Of a DNA stretch of 64,000 nucleotides, positions 41,851-53,527 are shown one piece after another. The notes under the pieces were generated by a model. The model made no database searches. It was not told the origin of the DNA and saw only the letters and a list, made by a program, of their open reading frames with translations. Within the stretch, counting starts at the first letter, position 1, and every line of letters begins with the position of its first letter. The DNA comes from an uncultured Pseudomonadota bacterium (GTDB taxonomy: Bacteria; Pseudomonadota; Gammaproteobacteria; Burkholderiales; JALYOK01). Position numbers and translations under genes: made by a program. The DNA is taken from positions 149,797 to 213,796 of the forward strand of contig CADEHE010000008.1 in NCBI GenBank assembly GCA_902826775.1, given 5' to 3'.

Positions 41851-43641
41851 CTAGCGCGGCAGTGCGAACGCCAGCAAAGACTCGCCTTGCCGGTAGCCGA
41901 AGATCTGACTACCGCCTGCCGCAACCACAACGTACTGCTCGCCGTCGATCTCGTAGGTCACCGGCGGCGCATTGACGCCAGCGCCACAGTTGAACTGCCA
42001 CAAGCGCTCACCGCTGCGCGCATCGAATGCGTTGAAGTGGCCGTCGCCTTCTCCGACGAACAGCACGTTGCCGGCGGTCGCGAGCACGCCGCCGATCAAT
42101 GGCTGCTGCGTCTTCACTTGCCATTTGATCTTGCCTTGATTGCGCAGATCCAATGCGCTCAGCGTGCCCCAGGTTGGGCCGCTGACCGGCTCCAGCGTGG
42201 TGTAAGACAACGCCGCTTTGCCTTCATGTGCGGGAATTTCTTTCACCGTGTAGCGCGTAGGCATGTGCAGCGCCGCGATGTAGGCAATGCCGCTGCGCGC
42301 ATCGAGGGAAACCGGTGACCAACTCGCGCCCCCGGCCGCGCCGGGCGCGATTTCAATGCCCTGCGTGGTCGGCCGTTTGAAGGTGTTGGCGTGCGGGACG
42401 AACGCCTCCGATTTGAACAACAGACTTCCGGTGACGCGATCTAGCGCGTAGAACCAGCCGGTCTTGGAAGCGTGGCCGACGGCGGGCACGCGCTTGCCGT
42501 TGTGCTCGGCGTCAAACAGTACCGGGGGGCTGGCGACGTCGTAGCCCCACATGTCGTGCGGCACTTGCTGGAAGTGCCATTTGAGTTTGCCCGTTTCGAT
42601 ATCGAGCGCAACTAGCGACACCGTGTACAAGTTGTCGCCCGGGCGTGTCATATCGTCCATCTGCGGCGACGGATTGCCGATGCCGAGGTAGATCAAGCCG
42701 CGCTCGGCGTCGATCGCTGGCGTGGTCCAGGCCGATCCGCCACCGCGTTTCCAGGCGTCGCGATACTGCGCCAGACTCGCCTTTTCGCGTGCGATGTCGC
42801 GCTCGAGCGGGGCGCCATCCGGCGTAGCGGTGACGAAATTGCCTTCCCAGCCCTGCTCCGGCGTAGAGTCGAATTGCCACACGCGTTTGCCGGTGGTGGC
42901 GTCGAACGCGGCGTAGAAACCGGCGCGCTGACTCTGGCCGGCGATGCCGATGACGGCGCCGATGGGCGCGCCCGGGCGGTCAGAATCGAGGTGTAGACCG
43001 AAGCCGACGCCGGTGATGCCGATGATCACTTTGCCATTGAATACCATCGGCGCCATGTTCGCACCAACCCCGGTCGAGCCGGTCACCTGTTGTTTGCGCA
43101 GTGGATCATCTTTAGCCAGCTGCTCGGTGCGTTCGGTTTCACTTTCGAGGTCTTCGACAAGATTTGCGTCCCACACCGGCTTGCCGCTCTTGGCGTCGAG
43201 AGCGATCAGGCGCGCGTCCACGGTGCCGATAAAGACTTTGCCGTAGGCGACGGCAACACCGCGATTGGCAGGGCCGCAACACATCTTCTGCGTGCGGCGT
43301 TTGTGCTCATAGCGCCACAGCTGCGTGCCGGTCTTTGCATCGAGCGCGACGACGTGGTTGAACGGCAGCGACACATACATCACGCCATCGGCCACAATCG
43401 GTGAGGCCTGAAACGTGGAAGACACGCCGCTTTGATAGATCCAGCGCGGTACTAAGCGCTTGGCATTGTCGGTGTTGATCTGCGCAAGGGGAGAAAAGCG
43501 CTGATTGCTGTAGTCGCGGCTGTACGTTAGCCAGTTGCCCTTGTCTTGCGCCGCATCGAGCAGCCTCGCGTCGGTGACCTCGCCAGCGCTTGCGGCAGCG
43601 GACAGCGCCACAAGCATCGAGCCGAGCCAGAATCGTTGCAT
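41851..43641 (-). CDS. PQQ-dependent dehydrogenase, methanol/ethanol family-like
   Basis: This periplasmic quinoprotein has 596 residues. The ATG at 43641 is preceded by GGGAGAA and opens a signal peptide ending near AASA-GEV. Eight-bladed propeller repeats include WLTYSRDYSNQRFSPLAQIN and LVALDIETGKLKWHFQ. The vicinal disulfide ring motif MCCGPANRG near the PQQ site is present. The region homologous to the catalytic aspartate reads HDMWGYDVASPP, with Gly366 where many relatives have Asp. Electrons would pass to a periplasmic cytochrome c. There is no fused haem domain. The substrate cannot be predicted. Confidence 0.88.
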   Translation of the reverse strand: MQRFWLGSMLVALSAAASAGEVTDARLLDAAQDKGNWLTYSRDYSNQRFSPLAQINTDNAKRLVPRWIYQSGVSSTFQASPIVADGVMYVSLPFNHVVALDAKTGTQLWRYEHKRRTQKMCCGPANRGVAVAYGKVFIGTVDARLIALDAKSGKPVWDANLVEDLESETERTEQLAKDDPLRKQQVTGSTGVGANMAPMVFNGKVIIGITGVGFGLHLDSDRPGAPIGAVIGIAGQSQRAGFYAAFDATTGKRVWQFDSTPEQGWEGNFVTATPDGAPLERDIAREKASLAQYRDAWKRGGGSAWTTPAIDAERGLIYLGIGNPSPQMDDMTRPGDNLYTVSLVALDIETGKLKWHFQQVPHDMWGYDVASPPVLFDAEHNGKRVPAVGHASKTGWFYALDRVTGSLLFKSEAFVPHANTFKRPTTQGIEIAPGAAGGASWSPVSLDARSGIAYIAALHMPTRYTVKEIPAHEGKAALSYTTLEPVSGPTWGTLSALDLRNQGKIKWQVKTQQPLIGGVLATAGNVLFVGEGDGHFNAFDARSGERLWQFNCGAGVNAPPVTYEIDGEQYVVVAAGGSQIFGYRQGESLLAFALPR

Positions 43642-43832
43642 GTTCTTCTCCCGAGAGTGGATCGCATTCCCAGCCGCACCAGAGGCAGCAGCACGCACGG
43701 CGTGGGCCCTTCATTCTAATGGCGCCGAATCGCGCGCGCCCATGGGCGCATGGATGGCGCGGAAGCGGCTGCATGCGTCCGCATGAAATGTTACAAATGG
43801 CAACAATTTTACTGCTCAAAGAATAGGCAGAA

Positions 43833-43841
43833 TGGTATACT
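43833..43841 (+). promoter_or_regulatory. Extended -10 promoter before lpxC
   Basis: TGGTATACT is an extended -10 element (TGN + TATACT), about 40 bases before the lpxC start. No good -35 is present, as is common for extended -10 promoters. With lpxC separated from ftsZ by 8.8 kb, an independent promoter would be required. Confidence 0.55.
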
Positions 43842-43880
43842 CCACCCCTGTTTTCGATCCCTCCAGGAACAATTCGCGCG

Positions 43881-44795
43881 ATGCTATTCCAGCGCACACT
43901 GAAATCATTGGTCAGCACCAGCGGCGTCGGACTGCATTCCGGGCAAAAGGTCACGCTCACGCTGCGCCCGGCCCCGGAGAACAGCGGCATCGTGTTTTGC
44001 CGCACTGATGTCGCCGGCGCCCCGACGGTGAAGGCCGATGCGTTTGCCGTCGGTGACACGCGCTTGTGCTCAACTTTGGAAGGCAACGGCGCTAAAGTGG
44101 CCACGGTAGAGCATTTGATGTCCGCGTTTGCAGGGTTAGGCATCGACAACGTCTTCGTCGATGTGAGCGCGCCGGAGTTGCCGATCATGGACGGCAGCGC
44201 GGCGCCGTTCGTTTTCTTGATGCAGTCCGCAGGGATCGCCGAGCAAGTTGCGCTCAAGCGCTACGTGCGTATTAAACAAAGCGTAGAGTGCCGCGACGGC
44301 GATAAGTGGGCCCGCTTTGATCCGCACCCGGGTTTTAAGGTCAGCTACACCATTGCTTACCAGCATCCTGTGTTCAAGGATGCGCGTCCCAGTGCGACAG
44401 TCGATTTCGCCGATAACTCCTTCACGCGCGAGGTGAGCCGCGCGCGCACTTTCGGGTTCATGCAAGAGGTGGAGTCGATGCGCGAGCAAGGACTTGCGCT
44501 CGGCGGCAGCTTGGATAACGCGATCGTAATGGACGAGTATCGCGTGCTGAACGATGAAGGGTTGCGCTACCAGGACGAGTTCGTGCGCCACAAAATCTTG
44601 GATGCGATCGGCGATCTCTATCTTCTGGGGCACCCGCTGATCGGCGCATTTGCCGGATATAAATCGGGCCACGCCCTGAATAACCGCCTGGTGCGTGAAT
44701 TGGTGAGCCGGACAGCGGCGTGGGAGTATGTCAGTTTTGAACGCGCCGATGATCTGCCGGCCGGCTTTGCCGCGCTGCATCTTCAGCGCTCATAA
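43881..44795 (+). CDS. lpxC: UDP-3-O-acyl-N-acetylglucosamine deacetylase LpxC
   Basis: This zinc deacetylase of 304 residues performs the first committed step of lipid A synthesis. Signatures are [20 protein letters not shown] at the start, [16 protein letters not shown] (zinc His), [15 protein letters not shown], and [19 protein letters not shown] (zinc His and Asp). The length is standard. It normally follows ftsZ; here it has its own promoter and begins the second conserved block. Confidence 0.97.
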   Translation: MLFQRTLKSLVSTSGVGLHSGQKVTLTLRPAPENSGIVFCRTDVAGAPTVKADAFAVGDTRLCSTLEGNGAKVATVEHLMSAFAGLGIDNVFVDVSAPELPIMDGSAAPFVFLMQSAGIAEQVALKRYVRIKQSVECRDGDKWARFDPHPGFKVSYTIAYQHPVFKDARPSATVDFADNSFTREVSRARTFGFMQEVESMREQGLALGGSLDNAIVMDEYRVLNDEGLRYQDEFVRHKILDAIGDLYLLGHPLIGAFAGYKSGHALNNRLVRELVSRTAAWEYVSFERADDLPAGFAALHLQRS

Positions 44796-44846
44796 CCGCG
44801 TTCGCACCCGGCATCGGCGCGGCGGCGCCTCGGCACGGCTCATCGC

Positions 44847-45029
44847 GTGATTCTTATCAGGCTTTTCATCGTTGTTGCCCTGCTCGTTCTGGGCGTGAGC
44901 CTCGCTTTGTACCTATTCACCCGTGAGCGCAAGTTTTTGAGCTTCGCCGGGCGGGCGCTCAAGTTCTTCCTGGTGGTATTTCTCGTTATCGCCGGCCTTT
45001 ACATTTTGGAGCGATTAATCCTGCTTTGA
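44847..45029 (+). CDS. Small membrane protein, two predicted helices
   Basis: This frame has 60 residues and starts at GTG 44847. Two hydrophobic segments (IRLFIVVALLVLGVSLALYLF and FFLVVFLVIAGLYILERLIL) are separated by a basic loop TRERKFLSFAGRALK. No signal peptide cleavage site is visible, so it is probably an inner-membrane hairpin with the loop in the cytoplasm. It follows lpxC by 51 bp and is likely cotranscribed. No known function. Confidence 0.65.
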   Translation: MILIRLFIVVALLVLGVSLALYLFTRERKFLSFAGRALKFFLVVFLVIAGLYILERLILL

Positions 45030-45170
45030 GCGGTGCATCCGCGCGCCGCAGTTGGCTTCTAAGACAATTTGTGGGAAATTCGCCCGCCTATCTCCTAATA
45101 ATGTCGAAATAATTTACAAATACTAACGTTTAGTGTTAGATTTGCTGTACCAGGCTGTAGGAGGCGGAAC

Positions 45171-45545
45171 ATGACCAAGTTTAAAAAATTCCAGGTAATT
45201 GTTGCCATTTCAACAACTATTGCTGCAACGCTCGACGTCGGAGCTGTGCCTTTTTTTAACCAGCGCCTGCGCGGGACGCAGCCGACGATTCGGTCCGAAT
45301 CCGGATTGCAATCCGGCGTGATGACCGGTTACTCGGTCGAAGTGCAGAGCGGTGTGAGCGATTTCGTATTTCTCGCGCGCAACTTCGCCGGCGGCAATAC
45401 CAACACCAACAATCGCAGTCCCTCTGGTCTGATTGGGCCGGTAGCCGACCCCATCGACATCGTGACGCCGGCGCCAAGTCCTGGCTCGGCAAGTCTGATG
45501 TTGCTGGGGGCAGCTCTGTTGCTTTGGCGGCGGCGATCCCGGTAG
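45171..45545 (+). CDS. Exported protein with PEP-CTERM-like sorting tail
   Basis: This protein has 124 residues. A weak signal peptide ends near residue 25. The middle is Asn/Thr/Gly-rich (GGNTNTNNRSPSG). The C-terminus, PSPGSASLMLLGAALLLWRR, has the tripartite form of an exosortase signal: a Pro-containing motif, a hydrophobic helix and an Arg cluster. The motif is PSPGS rather than canonical PEP. An exosortase-A-associated O-glycosylation ligase is encoded at 59.7-61.1 kb, which supports the reading. The start ATG follows GTAGGAGG. No exosortase gene is in the window. Confidence 0.7.
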   Translation: MTKFKKFQVIVAISTTIAATLDVGAVPFFNQRLRGTQPTIRSESGLQSGVMTGYSVEVQSGVSDFVFLARNFAGGNTNTNNRSPSGLIGPVADPIDIVTPAPSPGSASLMLLGAALLLWRRRSR

Positions 45546-45646
45546 CTTTGCGCGCGGCGTGAACACGACCGGCCGCGCGCTTGCGCGCGCTCGTGGATTG
45601 TCGGTGCGGTTAGAATGCAGCGGCTAACCGAAACCGCGAGACGCTC

Positions 45647-46588
45647 ATGTCCATTCATCCGCAGGTGCAAGCCGTCCTCGACGCACTGGCTAAACTCGGC
45701 CTTCCCGCGCCGCAAAGCGTAACGCCCGCCCAGGCGCGGCTCAACTTTAAGCAATCACGCAGCGTTTTTCTGCCCCAGGCAGAGGCGGTTGGCGCAATTG
45801 CGGACTTCAGCATCGCTGGTCCTGGCGGCCCTATCGCGCTGCGTTTGTATCGTCCCAAAGGTTCGGCGGCTGGCGCGCAGCTTCCGGCCCTCGTCTTTTT
45901 TCATGGTGGTGGATGGGTGCTAGGGGACATAGAAACCCACGACCCGCTATGCCGGTTGCTGGCGAACCGTTCCGGTTGCGCGGTGGTTTCGGTCGACTAC
46001 CGTCTGGCGCCCGAACACAAGTTTCCGGCAGCCGTCGAGGATGCCGTCGCGGTGACGCGGTACCTGGCGGCTCAAGGTGAGGCGCTGGGCATCGATGGCG
46101 GCCGCTTGGCGCTTGGCGGTGATAGCGCCGGTGGCAATCTTGCGACGGTAGTGGCATTAACTTTGCGCGATGCCGGCGGGCCGCCGCTGCGGCTGCAGTT
46201 GATGCTGTATCCGGCCACCGATTTTGCGATGGATACTCCTTCGCACAGCGAGTTCGCTAATGGGTACATGCTGACGCGCGAGCGCATGCAGTACTTCGCC
46301 GACAGTTACCTGCGATCGCCGAAGGATGTTTCCGACTGGCGTGCCTCGCCCCTGCAAGCTAAGGATCTATCGCGCTTGCCACCGGCTCTCATCATGACCG
46401 CCAGCCACGACCCGCTACGCGATGAGGGCAAGGCCTATGCCGATCGCCTAAACGCGGCCGGGGTTGTCGCAAGCTACCGCTGCTATCAGGGCATGATTCA
46501 CGGTTTTATGACGATGAGTGGCGCCGTTGATGCAGCAGCGGGGGCGATCGGCGATGCTGCGAGTGCGATCAAACAGGCCCTAGATTAG
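45647..46588 (+). CDS. Alpha/beta hydrolase, hormone-sensitive-lipase-type esterase
   Basis: This carboxylesterase has 313 residues. The oxyanion motif HGGGW lies in LVFFHGGGWVLGDIETHD and the nucleophile in LALGGDSAGGNLATV (GDSAG). The Asp and His of the triad are probably in TASHDPLRDEGKAYADRL and CYQGMIHGFMTM. It has no signal peptide, so it is cytosolic. Substrates are likely short-chain esters. It interrupts the usual lpxC-to-dciA neighbourhood. Confidence 0.92.
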   Translation: MSIHPQVQAVLDALAKLGLPAPQSVTPAQARLNFKQSRSVFLPQAEAVGAIADFSIAGPGGPIALRLYRPKGSAAGAQLPALVFFHGGGWVLGDIETHDPLCRLLANRSGCAVVSVDYRLAPEHKFPAAVEDAVAVTRYLAAQGEALGIDGGRLALGGDSAGGNLATVVALTLRDAGGPPLRLQLMLYPATDFAMDTPSHSEFANGYMLTRERMQYFADSYLRSPKDVSDWRASPLQAKDLSRLPPALIMTASHDPLRDEGKAYADRLNAAGVVASYRCYQGMIHGFMTMSGAVDAAAGAIGDAASAIKQALD

Positions 46589-46650
46589 TTACTGGTGGCT
46601 CTATAGCCAGACCGGTAATCATTTAAGCGGGACTTAGGCTTATACTGTGG

Positions 46651-47082
46651 CTAGATCGATTTACTGCGCTGCACCAGGCGCAGCAAAGCTTGCTTGAGTT
46701 CGCTGTCCGCAATGTTTTGGCTGGCACGTTCCATGCATTCGATCGCCTCATTCGGTAGAACGCGCTGGGCTCTGTGTTCGGCCGGTCGAGGCGGGTTGGC
46801 TTGCACTTCCACCCGAATTGCTGTAACCTCTTGACCGTTCAACAAAAAGTTGTCGATTAGCGCGGGCGCGAGCAATTTCAGCTTGGCGCCCACCGCTCCG
46901 CCGTCCGCAAATACGATGAGCGTTGTGCCTTCCAAGGCAGCGACGCGGCTCAATCTAGAAAGCCGGGCAGGAGCAATCTCCGAATAGATACGTTGTAAAT
47001 CCGCGAGTTGCCGCGCCCGCACCAGAATGGGGCGAAGTTGGGGTAGAGCAGCGACAAGTTGTTCGATCTTTCGCGACCGCAT
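46651..47082 (-). CDS. dciA: DUF721/DciA family protein
   Basis: This protein has 143 residues from the ATG at 47082; a TTG 21 bases upstream would add seven. The family core is visible in ALPQLRPILVRARQLADLQRIY and LTVFADSGAVAAKLR-like LIVFADGGAVGAKLKLLAP. DciA loads or operates the replicative helicase in bacteria that lack DnaC. Its place beside an M23 peptidase and secA matches many betaproteobacteria. It is transcribed divergently from the M23 gene, with only 24 bp between the starts. Confidence 0.8.
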   Translation of the reverse strand: MRSRKIEQLVAALPQLRPILVRARQLADLQRIYSEIAPARLSRLSRVAALEGTTLIVFADGGAVGAKLKLLAPALIDNFLLNGQEVTAIRVEVQANPPRPAEHRAQRVLPNEAIECMERASQNIADSELKQALLRLVQRSKSI

Positions 47083-47106
47083 TGATGATTGGGAGATTTT
47101 CAAGGA

Positions 47107-48024
47107 ATGAACATCATTCTGGTGTCCAACAATCTGCGCAGGATCAAGACGCTTCGCCTTTCACGCTGGCAGACGGGCATTCTGACGGCTGTGCTGGGTA
47201 TTGCCGTTTTCTTCGCCAATGGTTGGGCCTATACACGCCTGTTCGGTGCGCAGCCCCCCTCGATCGTTGCCTTAGCTGAGAAAGCGGTAAGCAGTCTGCG
47301 CCACGCCGGCGAAGATCAACATCACGCCACTGTGCGCGAGGATATCAATGCGTTGGCGCTGAAGCTAGGGGAAATGCAAGCCCAGTTGCTGCGCCTCGAT
47401 GCCGTCGGACAACGCTTAGCTCGCAGTGCCGGCCTGAACCCCAACGAATTCCGCTTTGATCAAGTCCCCGCCCGCGGCGGCGCGGCCCCGATCGAGCACG
47501 TGCGGCAGATGAGTGCGGGCGAAGTCGATCTCGAGGTCGAGCAACTCGCGCGCTTGATTGATGATCGCCGCGACAAGCTCGAAGTCATCGATACTTTCAT
47601 GCTCAGCGAGCGTATCCGCGAGAAAAAACTGCCCACCGTGAAGCCAGTCGCAATCGGCTGGCGTTCCTCCGGCTTTGGCCCGCGCAGCGACCCGTTCACT
47701 GGCGCACGCGCGATGCACGAGGGACTGGATTTCGTCGCCGAGACCGGCACGCCGGTGGTGGCCGCAGCAGCCGGCATCGTCGCCGTCTCGGAGCAGCAGA
47801 ATGAGTATGGTAATATCGTAGAGATCGACCACGGCAATGGCTTGAGCACGCGTTACGCGCATCTTTCCAAACGCTTGGTGAAGGTTGGGGACGTCGTTTT
47901 TAAGGGGCACCAGATCGCTGAAGTCGGTAGCACTGGGCGCTCAACCGGCGCCCATTTGCATTTCGAGGTGCGCAATCAAGGCCAAGCAGTCGATCCAACA
48001 AAGTTTCTGGACAAGGACAGTTAG
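47107..48024 (+). CDS. M23 family metallopeptidase (LytM domain), membrane-anchored
   Basis: This protein has 305 residues. The ATG at 47107 is preceded by AAGGA. One N-terminal membrane helix (about residues 22-45, TAVLGIAVFFANGWAY) is followed by a helical region and a C-terminal LytM domain. Domain motifs include HEGLDFVAETGTPVVAAAAG, GNIVEIDHGNGLSTRYAHLSK and HLHFEVRNQGQAVDPTKFL, giving the zinc ligands His...Asp and HLHFE. It is a peptidoglycan endopeptidase or activator. It has a strong terminator after it and secA next. Confidence 0.92.
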   Translation: MNIILVSNNLRRIKTLRLSRWQTGILTAVLGIAVFFANGWAYTRLFGAQPPSIVALAEKAVSSLRHAGEDQHHATVREDINALALKLGEMQAQLLRLDAVGQRLARSAGLNPNEFRFDQVPARGGAAPIEHVRQMSAGEVDLEVEQLARLIDDRRDKLEVIDTFMLSERIREKKLPTVKPVAIGWRSSGFGPRSDPFTGARAMHEGLDFVAETGTPVVAAAAGIVAVSEQQNEYGNIVEIDHGNGLSTRYAHLSKRLVKVGDVVFKGHQIAEVGSTGRSTGAHLHFEVRNQGQAVDPTKFLDKDS

Positions 48025-48090
48025 GAATTCTGCATGCGGCTGAATCGTCGGTTGGTAGCGGGCGGTTCGGTTGCAGAGAAGGCAAGAAGG

Positions 48091-48119
48091 GGTGAGGATG
48101 TTCCTCACCTCTTTTTTTT
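48091..48119 (+). terminator. Terminator between the M23 peptidase gene and secA
   Basis: An 8-bp stem GGTGAGGA / TCCTCACC with a 3-base loop is followed by CTCTTTTTTTT. This makes secA a separate transcription unit whose promoter must lie in about 48120-48190. Confidence 0.9.
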
Positions 48120-48196
48120 GTGGGCCGCCGCCCTCATCTGACGCCACACTGGCCGGCTAGCCTCGCACGCGGCGACAACAACGCATCGCACAACCT

Positions 48197-50920
<2,724 letters not shown>

Positions 50921-51012
50921 TGCGTTGAGCTGGGCCGATCCAGCAGCGAAGCTTCTTTGTCCTGGCGCGGCAGCCGCGCTTGAAGTCAAATCATTGCTTT
51001 GAGGGATTAACA

Positions 51013-52242
51013 GTGCCAGTAAACCTGCGTCCCCCGCTAGCCGAAGACCTGCTTGCTGTGGCCGGCGTCAAACTCGGAATCGCCGAAGCAAATATTCGCA
51101 AGCCCAACCGCAAGGATTTGTTGCTGATTGCGCTGAGCGACGGTGCTCGAGTCTCCGGAGTTTTCACCCAAAATAGTTTTCGTGCCGCGCCGGTGCGCGT
51201 GTGCCAAGAGCATTTGGGGCAGAGCGGCGCAGTGCGTGCGTTGGTAGTGAACACAGGGTGCGCCAACGCCGGTACCGGCGAGCCCGGCATGCGCGCGGCG
51301 CGCGCGACTTGCGATGCGGTGGCGAAACTGCTCGCTTGCGAATCGAATCAGGTGCTGCCGTTTTCCACCGGCGTGATTTTGGAGGAATTGCCAAAAGACC
51401 GCCTCATCGCGGGATTGCCTGCGTGCGTCGCCGATCTGAAAGAGGACAATTGGCTCGCCGCCGCGCAAGCGATCATGACCACCGACACCGTATCCAAGGC
51501 TGTTTCGCGTCACGTCACGCTCGGCAGCAAGCAAGTCACGGTGACGGGCATCGCCAAGGGCGCCGGCATGATCGCGCCGAATATGGCCACGATGCTTGCG
51601 TTTATCGCCACCGACGCGGCCATCGATTACGAAGTGCTGGATGCGATGGTGGCAGATGCAGCGGAGCGCTCGTTCAACTGCGTAACTGTCGACGGCGATA
51701 CCTCGACCAACGATTCTTTCGTCCTGATTGCCACCGGCCAATCGGGCGCGGCGGAGATCGCAGATGTCGATAGCGCAGCGTTCGCCGCGTTGCACAGTGC
51801 AGTCGTCGATGTGGCCACCACGCTAGCGCAAGCGATCGCGCGCGACGGCGAAGGCGCGACCAAGTTCATGACGATCAAAGTCGAGCGCGGTTCGAGTTAC
51901 GACGAAGCGAAAGCAGTGGCGCGGCGCATTGCCGAATCGCCGCTGGTAAAAACCGCGTTCTTTGCGTGCGATCCCAACCTCGGCCGCATCCTCGCCGCCA
52001 TCGGCAATGCCGGCGGTAGCGAGATGGATGCGAGCAAGATCGATGTCTACTTAGATGACACGCTCGTGTCCGAATACGGTGGGCGCGCGATGACGTACAA
52101 CGAAGCGGACGGTCAGCGCATTATGAAGCAGCCCGAGATTACGATTCGTGTCGTGCTCAATCGCGGCAGCGAAACGGCGACGATGTGGACCTGCGATTAT
52201 TCGTACGACTACGTCAAGATCAACGCGGACTATCGCACCTAG
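51013..52242 (+). CDS. argJ: Bifunctional ornithine acetyltransferase / N-acetylglutamate synthase ArgJ
   Basis: This arginine-biosynthesis enzyme has 409 residues from the GTG at 51013. N-terminal [20 protein letters not shown] and [14 protein letters not shown] lead to the autocleavage site [20 protein letters not shown], where the chain is split before Thr. The second half has [18 protein letters not shown] and [12 protein letters not shown]. It recycles the acetyl group between ornithine and glutamate. It stands between secA and the DUF815 ATPase, as often seen in this group. Confidence 0.96.
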   Translation: MPVNLRPPLAEDLLAVAGVKLGIAEANIRKPNRKDLLLIALSDGARVSGVFTQNSFRAAPVRVCQEHLGQSGAVRALVVNTGCANAGTGEPGMRAARATCDAVAKLLACESNQVLPFSTGVILEELPKDRLIAGLPACVADLKEDNWLAAAQAIMTTDTVSKAVSRHVTLGSKQVTVTGIAKGAGMIAPNMATMLAFIATDAAIDYEVLDAMVADAAERSFNCVTVDGDTSTNDSFVLIATGQSGAAEIADVDSAAFAALHSAVVDVATTLAQAIARDGEGATKFMTIKVERGSSYDEAKAVARRIAESPLVKTAFFACDPNLGRILAAIGNAGGSEMDASKIDVYLDDTLVSEYGGRAMTYNEADGQRIMKQPEITIRVVLNRGSETATMWTCDYSYDYVKINADYRT

Positions 52243-52360
52243 CAATAGCGCGTCATGCGGTCGAATTGAATTGCGACGATGTTTGGTACTGTTCAGAGCA
52301 TCAGGCAGTGATTAACAATTGGCGTGATTTAGATGAATATCCTTATTGCAGTATATAAAA

Positions 52361-53245
52361 ATGCGATCGAATAAATCGGAAACGCACGGCAATGGACTGG
52401 AGCAATTTCTCGAACGCGCAAGCGCGCTGATCGAGCGTATCGAGCGCGTGCTGCCGGTGCCTCCCCCGCTGCCCGATTGGAAGTCGTCCACTGCATTTCG
52501 CTGGCGTAAGCGCGCTGGTCTCGGATTCCTGCAAGTCGTTGCCCATCCGCATCACATCACGCTGAAAGATTTGCACGGCATCGACGAGCAGAAGCAACGC
52601 ATCGATCGCAATACTGCGCAGTTCGTTGCGGGGCGGCCTGCGAATAACGTGCTGCTGACCGGCGCGCGCGGCACGGGAAAGTCCTCGCTGGTAAAAGCGG
52701 TGCTGAACAAATACGCCAAGCAGGGCTTGCGTCTCATTGAAGTTGACAAGAGCGATCTGATCGATCTGCCCGATATCGTCGAGTTGGTCGAGACACGGCC
52801 CGAGCGCTTCATCATTTTCTGCGACGACTTGTCGTTCGAAGCGAGCGAGCCCGGGTACAAGGCGTTGAAAGTTGCGCTCGACGGCTCCATCTCTGCCGCC
52901 TCCGACAACGTGGTGATTTACGCGACCTCCAATCGCCGCCATTTGATGCCGGAGTACATGTCGGAGAACCTTGCCACTAAGCACGTCGACGACGAAGTGC
53001 ATCCGCACGAGACCGTGGAGGAAAAAATTTCGCTCTCCGAGCGTTTTGGTTTGTGGGTTTCGTTCTACCCGTTCGATCAAGACCACTACCTGCGCATCGT
53101 CGACTATTGGGTCAAGCAGCTGAAGGCGAAAGTGCAAGATCCGCAGCAAGTTCATCCGGCGGCGTTGCAATGGTCGCTCTTGCGCGGTGCGCGCAGTGGA
53201 CGGATTGCTTGGCAGTTTGCGCGGGATTGGGCGGGGCGTGGGTGA
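52361..53245 (+). CDS. DUF815 AAA-type ATP-binding protein
   Basis: This P-loop ATPase has 294 residues from the ATG at 52361 (an upstream TTG is possible). The Walker A motif is LLTGARGTGKSSLVKAVL, and the Walker B area is RFIIFCDDLSFEASEPGYKAL. The sensor-like IYATSNRRHLMPEYM and the DUF815 sequence LSERFGLWVSFYPFDQDHYL follow. The function is unknown. It is usually followed directly by the MutT-ThiE gene; here a palindromic element begins 4 bases after its stop. Confidence 0.9.
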   Translation: MRSNKSETHGNGLEQFLERASALIERIERVLPVPPPLPDWKSSTAFRWRKRAGLGFLQVVAHPHHITLKDLHGIDEQKQRIDRNTAQFVAGRPANNVLLTGARGTGKSSLVKAVLNKYAKQGLRLIEVDKSDLIDLPDIVELVETRPERFIIFCDDLSFEASEPGYKALKVALDGSISAASDNVVIYATSNRRHLMPEYMSENLATKHVDDEVHPHETVEEKISLSERFGLWVSFYPFDQDHYLRIVDYWVKQLKAKVQDPQQVHPAALQWSLLRGARSGRIAWQFARDWAGRG

Positions 53246-53248
53246 AAA

Positions 53249-53527
53249 GGAGGCGCGGGGAGACCCCCTGCGAAGACAGGCGAAGCCTGGGCTTCGCTCA
53301 TGTTCGCGTGCCCAGCGCACGCTTCGGGAGACGACGTGCACTAAGTGGCGCGCGACGCGCGCGAGTCGTGGATAAGAAAGAGACACGGGGGGGCGTACCG
53401 AAGACAGGTGAAGCCTGCGCTTCATACATCTTTGGGTTGAGCACATGACCGTGCGCGCCCAGCGCGCCACTTTGTGCACGGCGCGTGTCGACGAGAGCGC
53501 GGGGGCAGGGGGTTCCCCCGCGCCTCC
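53249..53527. repeat. Palindromic insertion element with nested inverted repeats and paired hairpins
   Basis: Terminal 22-bp inverted repeats (53249-53270 and 53506-53527) match at 20 positions. Nested inside are 19-bp inverted repeats (53335-53353 and 53462-53480) matching at 18. A direct repeat beginning GAAGACAGG occurs at about 53272 and 53400, each containing a hairpin. In hairpin 1 the stem is CGAAGC/GCTTCG, in hairpin 2 it is TGAAGC/GCTTCA, a compensatory change. It looks like a MITE- or REP-like mobile structure inserted between DUF815 and mutT. It has no open frame of its own except the start of the downstream gene. Confidence 0.8.
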
